64,000 bases of DNA from Cylicocyclus nassatus (Eukaryota > Nematoda > Chromadorea > Rhabditida > Strongylidae), in the NCBI GenBank assembly GCA_958299035.1, contig CATQJL010000223.1:69237006-69301005 (forward strand), given 5' to 3'. The stretch's first letter is position 1; each line of letters opens with the position of its first letter. This document shows, in pieces, positions 32,255 to 42,823 of the stretch. The notes under the pieces were generated by a model. The model did not search any database. It was given only the letters and a program-made list of their open reading frames with translations, and was not told the origin of the DNA. The position numbers and the translations under genes are program-made.

Positions 32255-33181
32255 AAGAAAATTGTTATTCTTTTCATCTGATACGATAAGCATATTTCCA
32301 CTCCTTTTGTATCATGACAACATCATGGAAATCACAGATTTGTAAAAGTTTTTGTATCATTAATAATGTTAGTAATATTATTCTATAGGATGAAAGCAAG
32401 GAGAAATGAGACTCACCATGTATCGCTGTTACTCCTCAGGAAGTGAACCAAGATGTACGACCCAATTTTGGCAAGGCATTAATGTATTGGCAAACATTGG
32501 CAGATCCACTGGACAATACCAGGACTGTAATGGCCAGACAGTCTCGGTTTAATGGTAAAGTCAATAACAAAAAAAATATCGACGATTATCCCGACGTCTA
32601 CGGCAAGAAACAACCTAAGCTACTGCTGTCTCCAATTGGAATTCAGCCTCAAGATCGAGTGATGACGGAGCATTTCGAGGCCTCGTAATTCCGGACTCCG
32701 TTTTCAAGGCATCGCAAGGCATTGCCCACATTCAGGCAGACCCTTTTCCCCTCAGTTAGAAGTAGTTTGATGTATTGGATATGATGACCGGTCTAAAGAT
32801 AATGGTTGCGCAAGACGACCCGTATGCGGAATATGGACCATGTACAAGGCAAATGGCACTTTATTAGTTAGTTAGGATTTGGAACTCGCGTCAAGACACC
32901 GGCCGCGCAACCATTCCATTTGCCTTGGGCGCGAGCCGCATTGGACATGTATACAGTAGTGATGTGTCGACACAAAATGGGAAAGGATTTATTCAATTAT
33001 GTGAATACGAAGTATCGTCGTTTCTAGGATCAATTGATGCAGAAGATCCATCAAGAGAAGAAGCCTTTGACAACTCTCGATGCCCCTGAAAGGAACACCA
33101 ACAAACAAACGTTGATTACCTTTGGAGTCACAGTTCTCTAATATTCAGGTTGCGGGACGCAACCTTTCGATCCCCCGTAGA
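32255..33181 (+). other. 3' untranslated region of the retroelement
   Basis: Between the pol stop and the 3' LTR. One 82-codon frame (32443-32688) has no recognised domain. No classical polypurine tract abuts the LTR on the plus strand; the sequence there is ACCTTTCGATCCCCCGTAGA, purine-rich only on the complement. Confidence 0.6.
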
Positions 33182-33830
33182 TGTAACGTGCCTGCCGAAT
33201 ATTCCGCGCAAGTGCGAACAGCGGACTCTATGTTCACACAACGAGTGAGTAAGCAAACATTGCAACAGCGAAGTGATCGAACATGACGAAAACGAACTAG
33301 CAGAACAAGAGAAAGAAATTCATGGAACTATCGAAGGATAATGGACCTATTACGAAGTTTGTGTATTTTCCATTAGGCAATGTTAACCTGAACCCCATTT
33401 TTATCATATGTTTTATGTGACTATGTATGTTTGCATCCATTAGTGAAACATATATATAAGAGACCGTAGGAAGCCTTCGGTGTGCATTCGTACCTTTTCT
33501 CATCCTTATTTCAATGTAGTTCCTCAACTTCCTCTTCGAACTCTCTTACTCTTGTTTTGTAATTTTGCAAGTAGCGACCGCACCTTTATTTACTTATATC
33601 GGCCGTCATGATTCACCGCCGCTGGCCGACGGCTCACCGCGATTTTTTGTAGTTTAGTTGTCTTAATCCGAAAGGTCACTTGTTTTGTCCTATTGCATGG
33701 TCACCTCCTTGCTAATAAATAGTTGTTGGGAATCGGTTTTGTTAAGGCCGGCGAACATTGAATATCTCACACACGATATTTTCATCAGTCTTAGCATTAG
33801 CTGCTCTGCGGAACTATGCCGAGCCTTACA
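33182..33830 (+). repeat. 3' LTR
   Basis: 649 bp, matching the 5' LTR apart from T at 33686 where the 5' LTR has C (22452). Ends GAGCCTTACA and is followed by the TTAC duplication. Confidence 0.95.
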
Positions 33831-33834
33831 TTAC

Positions 33835-34560
33835 ATTTTCTAATTTAATCATCAATAATCTCTTGCTTCTAATCAATCAATCTTCTAATCTCCTTCAATC
33901 TCTTTGGAGGGACACAAACTTTTTCTGTAATTAAGCCATTGACAGTTTTTGCAGCCTTTTTGAGAACTACTAAGAAAGCCATCAAGAAAGCTACTCCATC
34001 GGCCTAGATGTAAGCCCCAAAACCTGTTGAGTGTAAAAGAGTGACATCAAATTCGAATTTATGCTTAAGGATAATGTAATCAGTACTCTTTTCTTCCGTT
34101 CCCTTTCAGATTTACAAGGATAGCAGCAACTGTAGGAGACAACACTGCAGTAGGCCTTCCATCAAGTCCCTATCCAAACAGTGCGCCGCGAAAGGTTGCT
34201 TTCAGGGGTAACGGAAGCCGAAAGATAGCAGTGCCCCAAACTCTGTCCGCCTACCCAGCAATTTCCCTTAACGCATTGAACCTGGCATGCGAAATGACAC
34301 GTATTATTCATTTTCTAAATGAGAGATGCGTACGTCTTGCGTACGTTTGATCAGCAAGAGTTCATGTGTGCGTTCTGACACGTTTTGTTAACTTACAGTC
34401 AGCAAACCGTAGAAGAACATGTTCAAACTCACATTGCTTGACAAGCTCGAAAATATGAACCTAATAACAAATCATCCAAAATTAGAATTCACATATGAAT
34501 TTGCTAACCAAAAGTACGCAAAGCGTACTCGCCTCTCTTAATCAGAGAATGAATGAACAC
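33835..34560. mobile_element. Arm sequence with a MITE of the TTCATTCTCTGA family
   Basis: Mirror of about 6620-7345. The MITE occupies about 34304-34557 with the ends described at 6623. The remainder holds no supported gene. Confidence 0.65.
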
Positions 34561-34901
34561 ATCGCGCATACCCCGGAGCTGTTCCATTTTAGCCATCAAC
34601 GCGCCTTTCGATCGCTTTAACACGTCAGCTCCAGCAAATTTAAGGCGCTTATTCAAAGTTGACATGTTAAAATGATCGAAATACAGCCCACGTTGATGGT
34701 TTATGTAAAAACAATTCTGAAGGATGCATCGTACATCGTGTAGCGAATATGCTTAGCACGTTAGGACGCGTTTCTTGCACAGAGGATGCGCCGAGTTGGG
34801 TAGGGATTTACACTCGAATTCAAGTTTGCCCTTTTAAAACGGAGTTCATGGCGTCTGGAACAAAAAAGAAACCGATAAAAGAACACAAGGTGTAATGAAC
34901 T

Positions 34902-35198
34902 TTGCGTTCTAGGGCGAAATGCGCTGGCCCCCATCGTTTTTCATTTATTATAAGCGTAGAAGATCCCATCGTGTTTCCTGTTCTTAACCTACCTCAAAAA
35001 AAGGGAAATCAATTTTGTCTCAATACTTTCCGTCAAGGCTGTATCGAATCACTATTGAATACAAGATGTAAGAAGAAATGTAGTATTAACGACTTCATCA
35101 TACAAACAGAGCATGCAACACATGGGCATGCTATACAGTGCGAACTCCACAGCGTACATGACAGCGTCAGTATCAGGGGAAAATCATTCATTTTCTGA
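34902..35198 (+). CDS. Cys-containing 98-codon ORF, unidentified, right-arm copy
   Basis: Identical product to 5982-6278. GTTCTAG lies just before the block and TGAATAAA closes it, so it could be a last exon. Six or seven Cys are present, including CKKKC. No domain is recognised. Confidence 0.35.
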   Translation: MRSRAKCAGPHRFSFIISVEDPIVFPVLNLPQKKGNQFCLNTFRQGCIESLLNTRCKKKCSINDFIIQTEHATHGHAIQCELHSVHDSVSIRGKSFIF

Positions 35199-35205
35199 AT
35201 AAACA

Positions 35206-35837
35206 GGAAACGATCCCAACTAAGTGTCGAATCAGATTGAGCCGCATATTATTAAATACTCGATGAGCTGATTCCAGATCGGACTTTCTTATTTGCGACG
35301 CTTTTTCTGGAGAAACTTATAAATGTTCAAACCTTCAAATGTGGCAATTTCAGCGCCACATCCTCAAGAACTGTAGTTAAAAACACTTATCTGTGTCTCC
35401 GGTAAATATGAACATTTCCTGAAATCAATACACTGGATATCTTGATAGTCATGCCTTTTAAGTTGAATTTTAAAGTTCATCACGCGTTAAAAATTTAGTG
35501 AATTCGCACATTTAGCCTCATCTGAATGCGTGAAAGCACTGGAGCTGTAATGCATGACGTGCTCCAAAATCCACCTTAGAAGTGTGTATGACTAGCAAGA
35601 TATTGAGTTTACTAATTTCAGAAGACGCTCATATCTACCGAGAACACAGATAAGTGTTACTGAACAGCTGTTCTTGATGATGTGCCGCTGAATGTTGCCA
35701 AATTTTGAAATTTGAACTCTTATAACTTTTTCCAAATATGGTATCGCAGAAAAAAAGATAGATTTGATCAGCTTATCAAGACGCATCTAAGAGTATGCGG
35801 TTCATTCCAACTGGCCACCATGAGCTGGGATCGTTCC
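35206..35837. mobile_element. Foldback element, about 0.63 kb, right arm
   Basis: Mirror of 5343-5974, with GGAAACGATCCCAACTAAGT at one end and GAGCTGGGATCGTTCC at the other. Confidence 0.7.
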
Positions 35838-36324
35838 TTTGTAAGAGACGCGAGCGCCCTTTGCGTACGTTTGAACTACGAGTTCACAAACGAGTTCTAA
35901 CGAGTTTCGTTAATTACTATTAGGATCGTGAAAGGACGTAGCCAGCGCGGATTAACGAGCTCGAACATATTCTTCCACGATTTCTAATAGCAAATTAACC
36001 AAACGCTTCAAGACTCATTCATAAACTTGTCAATAAAATGTATAGTCCCCTCCACAGATAGTGCTACCCTTGTGGCGTCGCGGACGCCACGTGTGACTAA
36101 CACATTGGCAACGTTGGCAGCAACACGTTGGCAACATGCAGCAACATGTTGGCGTGGCTAAAATGTTCTGCCAACATGTTGGGGCATGTTGCAAACATGT
36201 TGTTGCCACGTTGCCAACATGTTAGCCACACGTGGCAGGTCTGAGACGCAGACCAAGGGTAGCACGATCTGTGGAGGGGACTATACCCAAAGCGTAATCG
36301 CGTCTCTTAGTCAGAGAATGAATG
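35831..36324. mobile_element. MITE with nested 245-bp MITE (36041-36285), right arm
   Basis: Mirror of 4856-5349. The nested element keeps TATAGTCCCC...GGGGACTATA ends and the ACATGTTG-rich interior. Confidence 0.8.
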
Positions 36325-36490
36325 ATAAGTATCCGCGATAGGCATACTAAGATAGAGGAAATTTTTGAAAACAAATTCTATGGTTTCGCTTCGGAGCATC
36401 AGGATTGCAAGCGGATCACGTGCAAGTACAAAGTTCGACAGAGTATTAAAATTGTTGTAACACAGAGCAGAGGACGGCCACGGTTTTGAT
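36322..36490 (+). CDS. Small basic ORF, unidentified, right-arm copy
   Basis: Plus-strand equivalent of 4690-4858; 55 codons, Lys/Arg-rich, ending GRPRF. Strand assignment is uncertain because the complement is open too. Confidence 0.22.
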
Positions 36491-36729
36491 TCGATGGAAT
36501 GGGTAAAATCGATCAAACCCAAAGAAAATTGTTCAATGAGGAAAAGTTCATAAAGATTTGATTGAATAGTTCTCACATTCTCAAGAGTAGAGCACACTTG
36601 AAGACCATTCCTGGATTAGGGGGATAGACTTGACAAACGCAGGCAGAATGGAATGACTGAGCTTTGTAGAAGCTTTCACGCAAGATGTATGCAACGCTAG
36701 TAGGTGGTCGTCATGAAATCCTAGGAACA

Positions 36730-37248
36730 TCAGGTTGCCACGGAAATTTTGCAACTTAGTTCGTTACTTTTCTCTTTTCGACTGTGACACATTCATGTTT
36801 GTAATGTGGGTTTAGGCAGTAAAAATGTCCAAAGAGTTTGGTTTTTGATGGCGAAGTTCAGAATATTCACGCATTTTTCTGAAGTTGGTCAAATTCAAAG
36901 TTTCAAAGGTCGGGAAACTAAAAAATAAAGCCGTTTCCAGTCTAAATCAAACGCATCAAGACGAAACTGTAAAGATCTTAGAGATTCCCCTCAACAATCT
37001 AAGCAGAATTTCGGCTTGATATGATTGAATCAGACTGAGAACGGCTGTGTTTCTGGTTTTCCGACCCCAAAAATTTTGAATTTGACCAGTCTTTGAAAAA
37101 TGCAAGAATATTCTCCGCTTTCAAAACCAAACTGCTTGCGCACATTTTTAGCCTACTACCTAGCCTACAATATGCCCAGAAATGAATGCGTCACATTGAA
37201 AAAGAGAAAAATTACGAAATTAGTTGCAAAACTCATGTGCCAACCTGT
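36730..37248. mobile_element. Foldback element, about 0.5 kb, right arm
   Basis: Mirror of 3931-4453, with CAGGTTGCCACGGAAATTTT and CTCATGTGCCAACCTGTT ends. Confidence 0.7.
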
Positions 37249-37413
37249 TACTTGGCTTGTGTGACTTGCGAATGATGAATTCGGTGTCTTGCGAAATCTA
37301 CGACATTCAAAAGTTTTTTTTAATTTCAGCATGCTTGTCTTCCGCATTACATTTTCTTTTTCTTACGTTAGATGTTTTGGAATGATCTCGTAAGGCACTC
37401 TTTTGTTTCATTA

Positions 37414-37559
37414 GTACCATCAGCTCCCCGATTGCTGCGAGGGCGGTCGCGATGGTCAACTGATAATCACTTTATCAGCTATATCTCAACACAGGGCAAC
37501 CGCATCGCTGATACGCTCACCCGAGTCCGTCCTCGCGGCAATCGGGGAGCTGATGGTAC
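37414..37559. mobile_element. Foldback MITE, GTACCATCAGC ends, right arm
   Basis: Mirror of 3621-3765. Lies just upstream of the first exon-like block of the gene at 37583. Confidence 0.8.
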
Positions 37560-37582
37560 ATAGTTGATACACTTTTGATTTG

Positions 37583-40500
37583 CAACTCCAGTTCCGAGAG
37601 CAGACACTGTCGAAGAGAACAGCCTAAACAATAACGCCACTGTCGGACTTGCTTTGTAAAAGAAATAAAACGTTTTTACGCTTATTTATTAAACAGATTC
37701 ACGGCAATACGAACCACCGGTGGATCGTAAGATTTCTGAAACTCCAACTTTGCCGTTTTACGAAGGAGTTTTGCAGTTTTGTTTTTCTGGCACATGATCG
37801 GGAACAGCTGAGCGACGCTTTAGCCGGGGTGGTCCAGCTTTGGGATACTGTAATGTGATGTTACGGTAGGTACACCGCAGATCGAGATAAGGCACAGACT
37901 TTAGCTCAAATTCTTTGCAGTAAAAAGCTGTTTCTAAAATTCAACTGACAAGGGCAGAAAATACGGGCGGGCAAGAGACTGGTGTCAACCCATCAGAAAA
38001 TTGTCGATTTTATTTTTATTAATTTTTACATTGTTCGTCCAAGCAAACTCAAATTTTACATACAGCGTGTTCCAAAAAAATGTATCGAACGTTCGATCGA
38101 ACGAATATCTTTCATCTAGAGAAGTCTTTTCTCTAGCTTCAGGTACCTATCTGTAGAGCTGGCTTCAACTTAGATTTGCATTATAGAACGAATCACTCAT
38201 TTCTCTTCATTACTGTGAGATTACGGTAGAAACTTCAAAGACGGTTTTGAGCAATGAAAGGCCATATTTTGCCTTAGAAAGGAAACAAAATAGCCTGAAA
38301 GCTTTTACACTAGGCTAATCAGAGTTGCTGATTATAACTGTAAAGTTTCCAACTTATTATGATGCTTCATTGAAGAGTTATGCCAGGTAAGAGGTAGCGG
38401 CCATTTTTTCATTATGCCTAAAATTGCGATTACACCGTTTAGAAAGCTTCGTAATCTTGCGAATGGTTGAGTATTGAACTCAGCGTCCATAAAAACCCTA
38501 TTACACAAGTTTTCACAATTTTTTGAAAATTTTGAAATGGCAGTTTTTTCCACATTGACACCATTTTTTCAAGTTTCTACCGTAATCCTACAGTAATAAA
38601 GAGAAATGAGTGATTCGTTCTATAATGCAAATCTAAGTTGAAGCCAGCCTACAAAACGGTACTTGAAGCAAGGCAAAAAACTCCTTGGGAAAAGATATTA
38701 AAAATCAAACGTTCGATACATTTTTTGGGACACGCTGTTTATGGCTTTTTTAGCATGCTGATAATGGAAATGTTGCTCTCAAATTTCTAAACCACCTTCT
38801 CACATTAGTTTTTTTGTTCTTTACGAAATTTCTGCCGTAGCTACCGAGCCCCACTTTGGGCCATTAGTGAACAAAGTAAACCTTGTAATCGTAATCAGCA
38901 CTTGAAATAACTCCAAAACACGATTCTTGAAAATCTATGACCTTGGGTTGTGCAGAATGACTACCCAACTTTATCGTTTTGTACCAAAAACTAAAATAAA
39001 TCATATTCTGAAAATCAGCGCCTTCAATAAACCCTCTGAGAAAATTCTCGAAGTCAAGTTTTCATTTTGTCCGAAAACACTATCATTTCGGACAGTACGA
39101 CCCAAGGGTGGGTATGGTAGCGTTTTTGGATAAAGCGAAAAGGGTCCACAACGGCAGTTACCGAAAAACCGCCCTTGTCGTGAATGTAGTAAACTTTAGT
39201 TTGGAGTGTAGTAGTATCAAGGAATTTGATAATAACAAATTTGAAAAAGCGAACGGAGAAGGTATAGGACATTTATAGGTTTGCTGGTTTCTCAATTGCA
39301 GGAGTCTGAAGTTTGATTTCGGCGTAGCAAGAAAGCGGATTGCAAATGTGTCCATATATTCTACATGTACCCAAGCTTTTGTTTCTGTAACCTCATCTCA
39401 AATAGGGGAATTTCAGCCAATTTTTGTTGCTATGGGCAAACTATTTTTCTACAACAAACATCTCCTTCGTAGCACGATATATAACAGCATGACATTAATG
39501 CTGATTTTTCAGAGTCTTCCCGAATATCTTGGTGTCAGAGATACTCTCCTAATCCGCCCAAAATGACATTGTTGAATGTCTGCAGTAAATGTACTCTACA
39601 TTAGCAAGTTCATCGCGGAACCATGTCAGTAATGGTACGTATCTTACAATGTCAGTTTTATTTAATTTGAAAATGATTCCTAGATTTCGATAGAAACAAA
39701 CTCGTTAATCTCATTTTGATTTCAAAGATTTGAATTTTATCGATGTACTTAATGAAAGGCGACAGTTTCGCTCTCACATGAACTTTGACGATTTATCAAA
39801 CGCCAACGAGTAGATCAAAACATATAAAAGGGAAAATTCTAAGCAACTTTATCCTCTTTCATTTCTTTGACAATTTCAGCAAAGCCTGTACTGAAATTTT
39901 ATTCAGTATCCTTGTCTGCCAAGAGGCACTCGTAATGCTAGTTCAGATTGCTCCGCACTCAAAAGGGAACTTGGTGACCGTGGCCCTTTACGGTGAGATG
40001 TAGAACTGCAGATGCGTGTTAAAACGCTTCCAAATCTATGTTTAATATCTGCTGGCGATTCACTGAACGAAATCTTATGGACTTTTTTCCATATTAATTT
40101 CACGAGATTCAAGCAGTTAGAATCGTCATTTTTCAGGCTTCTAGATTCTGGTTTGGACGCTTTTTTGTAGTGCCTAAGTAGGCATTTTAACGATATCGGT
40201 TCTTGTCATCAATACAGCGCGAATTTTATTGACAATGTTCGTAACTTCTTCCAGTATATTCAAATGGTCAAGGTCACTCAGTATCCTTTCCTTGTAAAGC
40301 ATGCACCCCTTACCGTAAGCGACCAGAACGAATCACTAAAGGTGGAAAAAAGCAAAAAGTCACACAAACTTTTCTGCTCGCTCACCCTTGTTTAAATTCT
40401 AGCAAGACTAACTGCGCTGGCCAAAGAGTTAGAAAAAATGCGACTAACGCCAGATAGCGGTTAGAGCCGGGTGATAATTTTTATATAAGCATTTTTTCTC

Positions 40501-40611
40501 TTTGCCACTTAGCAACCCATCATTGGTACTCAACGAACATATGAAACTGGCGTAAATTCAAATACAGCTAATATAGATCTTTTGACCCCTGCGTCTCTTG
40601 AACGTTGAGGG
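37583..40611 (+). pseudogene. Gene-like exon blocks, unidentified, right-arm copy with a 56-bp deletion
   Basis: Open blocks with acceptor-like starts at about 37583-37645 (after CAACTCCAG, donor GTAAAAG), 37694-37852 (after TTATTAAACAG; ...EFCSFVFLAHDREQLSDALA..., donor GTAATG), 39303-39566 (after CTCAATTGCAG), 39728-39813 (IDVLNERRQFRSHMNFDD), 39880-40003 (after GACAATTTCAG), 40014-40170 (NLCLISAGDSLNEILW), 40184-40310, 40404-40460 (RLTALAKELEKMRLTPDSG) and 40514-40611 (after GCCACTTAG; TYETGVNSNTANIDLLTP, then stop). Against the left arm, 56 bases are missing near 40250, which shifts the frame after ...NVRNFF. I cannot name the family. Phase fits are imperfect, so exon limits are provisional. 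Confidence 0.45.
38061..38738. mobile_element. Long-TIR DNA transposon, right arm, without the MITE
   Basis: Mirror of 2285-3118 but 156 bp shorter because the MITE at 2676-2835 is absent and small indels differ. The intact site reads TAACTGTAAAGTTTCC at 38336. Confidence 0.75.
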
Positions 40612-41056
40612 TTGACTGTTCCGACGATTTGAAGAAAAAATCATATTTTCAAGAAAAGTAAATGAAATCAAATTCGTTGTTTTATATTGGTTGCTTAAAA
40701 AATAACTTCCAAACAGCATGAACATCTCAGTCAAAAAAGGTAGTTAATAAAACCTGTAATACTGGGTGTCCACATACTATAAATGAATTTTTTGCCAAAA
40801 AACAAAAAGTGAATTCGAAATATCTTCTTACCGCTCCCATCTCTTCCATAAGTACATACTCTTTGATAGCATGATAGAACATGGCTTTCTTCGTCTAAAA
40901 TAATTGTAGGGCACATAAAACGTTAAAAAATTATGGAATTTCAATTGCGCGACAAGATTTTTGGCCAGCCTAATATTAAGCACAATTCAGTTGACTTCAA
41001 TACCGTGAACTCTCGTTTGTTGGACAAAGAATACACTTTAAAATCAATTTTTCAGC

Positions 41057-41355
41057 ATGAAAATCATTCTGGCACTTTTCCTCAGTGCGCTTTTGGCGTG
41101 TGTTTATGCGGATCACTCCACGGAAGACACGGTGGTGTGAATGTCTCTAGTCTTCTTAAATGTCTCTGTTGAGTTTGTACTTTGCAGTGTAAAAAATCAT
41201 GTTCGCAGCGATGTGGTGACGAGGGGTTCGAGGATCTATTGAAGGAGTCAAAATCACTTTCGCCTTCGAGAATTCTAGGAGGATTGCACAACATGTCAAC
41301 CGGTAATGATCCGTGCGAGTTTAGAGAAAACTTACGAAGAGAATTTGGTTTTTGA
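41057..41355 (+). CDS. Small secreted Cys-containing protein, two exons
   Basis: A TTTTTCAG acceptor at 41048-41055 precedes the ATG by one base, as in trans-spliced nematode genes. Exon 1 (41057-41134) encodes a clear signal peptide, MKIILALFLSALLACVYA, then DHSTEDTV. An intron of 53 bases (41135-41187, GTGTGA...TTTGCAG; a donor three bases earlier is also possible) joins in phase 0. Exon 2 begins CKKSCSQRCGDEG and ends at TGA 41355 after DPCEFRENLRREFGF. AATAAA follows at 41367. The mature product is about 60 residues with four Cys. No family recognised; a secreted effector or antimicrobial-type role is only a guess. It lies just outside the palindrome. Confidence 0.7.
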
Positions 41356-41682
41356 AGTCACTCTTCAATAAACTGTTGTTGATCCTCCCCGACTCAAGCG
41401 TTACTGCATGAAATTCAAATCTCAGCGTATTTGATCTGGCACAAATAGATCAGTTGTCGTTTTTTCATTTTCGTTTGCTGCTGTGATTTTCAGGGTCAAC
41501 AAAGTGACCTGCTAAATTTCAGAGTTGTTGTTGGAATGAAGGTAGAGATGAGATTTTTATGAGATGAGATCAGAAAAGCAACGGCACTTCTTTTGCCAGG
41601 CTCATAGATTGTAAATATGGTTCAGCTCTAGAGACTAAGTAAGGTGGTCTTTCCCTATGTCAAGCAAAGTATTTTCTACTCT

Positions 41683-41861
41683 TTGAGTACAAAAAAGGGT
41701 CCGAGTCACTGTCGAACAAGCAACAAACACCTGTCATTCTTCCGATCAACAACCTCTCTCACATCCAGCGCCATTACCTCATGGATCATCACAAAATCAC
41801 TCTAGGGAACAGACTGAGGCAGATTCAAGACGATGTAGTCAACACACTTAAAGCAAGGTGA
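41683..41861 (+). CDS. Exon-like open block, unidentified
   Basis: A frame reading ...PVILPINNLSHIQRHYLMDH...LGNRLRQIQDDVVNTLKAR and ending either at TGA (41859-41861) or at a donor-like AAG|GTGACC. Composition is protein-like. A second block at about 42077-42170, following ATTCGCAG, reads EGIVPLGRGFKMRAVVNVLN and then stops. These may be exons of one gene, or fossil exons. Confidence 0.28.
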
Positions 41862-42450
41862 CCAACATGGTGGGTTATGCATTGCCAGCCACGTGGGACA
41901 ATGTGACTTAGGTTGTGTCAAGATTACTACTATTTTGAAATAAGTTCGTCACAACTTTTCTTTTGCTCTAACTCTAAAAACACTTTCGCTTTTCGGCTGC
42001 TTCTCAAAAGTACTGCAGCTGTATAGTATATGACAAACTGTAATTATAGCTGAAAAATTTCAACTCATTCGCAGAAGGCATTGTCCCACTAGGCAGAGGG
42101 TTTAAAATGCGTGCTGTCGTCAACGTTTTGAATCTACGAATTGTATTCCATCAATACAATACCTGAAAGCTTAATCGTTGTTGCTTACTTGGCTGGGGGG
42201 GGGGAGGGCAGAACGTTACCAAGGTGTACTAGCAATTTGTCTTCAACCAGAAGCCGACAATCTTATACGGACCTCTTGAACTTGCGCGTTCTAAACCTTT
42301 TTTCTAAGAGATATTTGAGAATTACACAATCACTGCTGTACTAATCAATCATGCACAATAACTTGACTTTGGGCTAGGCGCTTAAAAAATTCAAAACTTT
42401 AACCTTCTCCGGCACACTTTGGATTTTTGAAAAGGAAAACAGGAAAAATA
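41862..42450. other. Mostly non-coding spacer
   Basis: Besides the possible exon at 42077-42170 and a G-run at 42193, nothing is supported here. Confidence 0.5.
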
Positions 42451-42454
42451 CATG

Positions 42455-42823
42455 TGTCACGCAATAGGAGGCCTACTCTAGGCGCTATTGCGGGGGCTCG
42501 GCGTGGTGTCCAGGGGTATGATAATCCTTTATTGAAGAACGATCCTCCAGGTGATCGGCGCGTCCACGTCTTCTCGGCTTGGCTCCACGATTGAGACCCG
42601 ACCGCACTCCTCGTAGCACTGACGACAAGACTGATTTGAGCCAAGCGCAGCCGCCTTATATAGCGGCCCGAGAAGATGTGCATGCGCGCGGTCCCGGCAC
42701 GAAACAATCAAAACATAGCAAAACCATTAAAACACCAAATAAAAGCATACAAATCGACTAAGAAGGACTAGATAGACACTATACACAACAATACAAGTCT
42801 TAAAGAAGCCCTGCGACTTCACA
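42455..42823 (-). repeat. 3' LTR of the gag-protease element
   Basis: On the minus strand it starts TGTGAAGTCGC and ends GCGTGACA. It contains a TATA box (GCTATATAAGG, about 42656-42664) and AATAAA (42528-42533). Confidence 0.92.

Larger units (their letters stand above)
21944..33834 (+). mobile_element. Complete Ty3/gypsy-type LTR retroelement with envelope-like genes
   Basis: Bounded by 649-bp LTRs (21948-22596 and 33182-33830) and a 4-bp target duplication TTAC (21944-21947 and 33831-33834). The empty site is readable in the left arm near 7347. RT and integrase sequences follow the PR-RT-RH-IN order of Ty3/gypsy elements. Gene order is accessory ORF, antisense ORF, gag, glycoprotein, mucin-like glycoprotein-PR, RT-RH-IN. 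The envelope-like genes lie upstream of pol rather than downstream. A single LTR difference was noticed (C at 22452, T at 33686), so the insertion is very recent. Confidence 0.95.
33835..40966. repeat. Right arm of giant inverted repeat, outer part
   Basis: Reverse complement of 1-7350. Ends at GGCC (40963-40966), which pairs with base 1. Homology may continue beyond, because the partner sequence lies outside the window. Confidence 0.95.

Noticed and set aside
38927..39133. Kinase-like words (YDLGLCR and GGYGSVFG) in one frame
   Set aside because: The DxG-like word precedes the glycine-loop-like word, the reverse of kinase order, and no other kinase motif is present.
1..40966. The whole palindrome as one giant terminal-inverted-repeat transposon
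   Set aside because: Known elements inside are of unrelated classes, the inner breakpoint cuts a gene, and the outer left end is not visible. A secondary inverted duplication explains it better.
42399..42711. Frames of about 100 codons in the LTR, repeated at 45900-46209
   Set aside because: They are duplicated only because the LTR is duplicated, and they cross LTR boundaries. No protein features.
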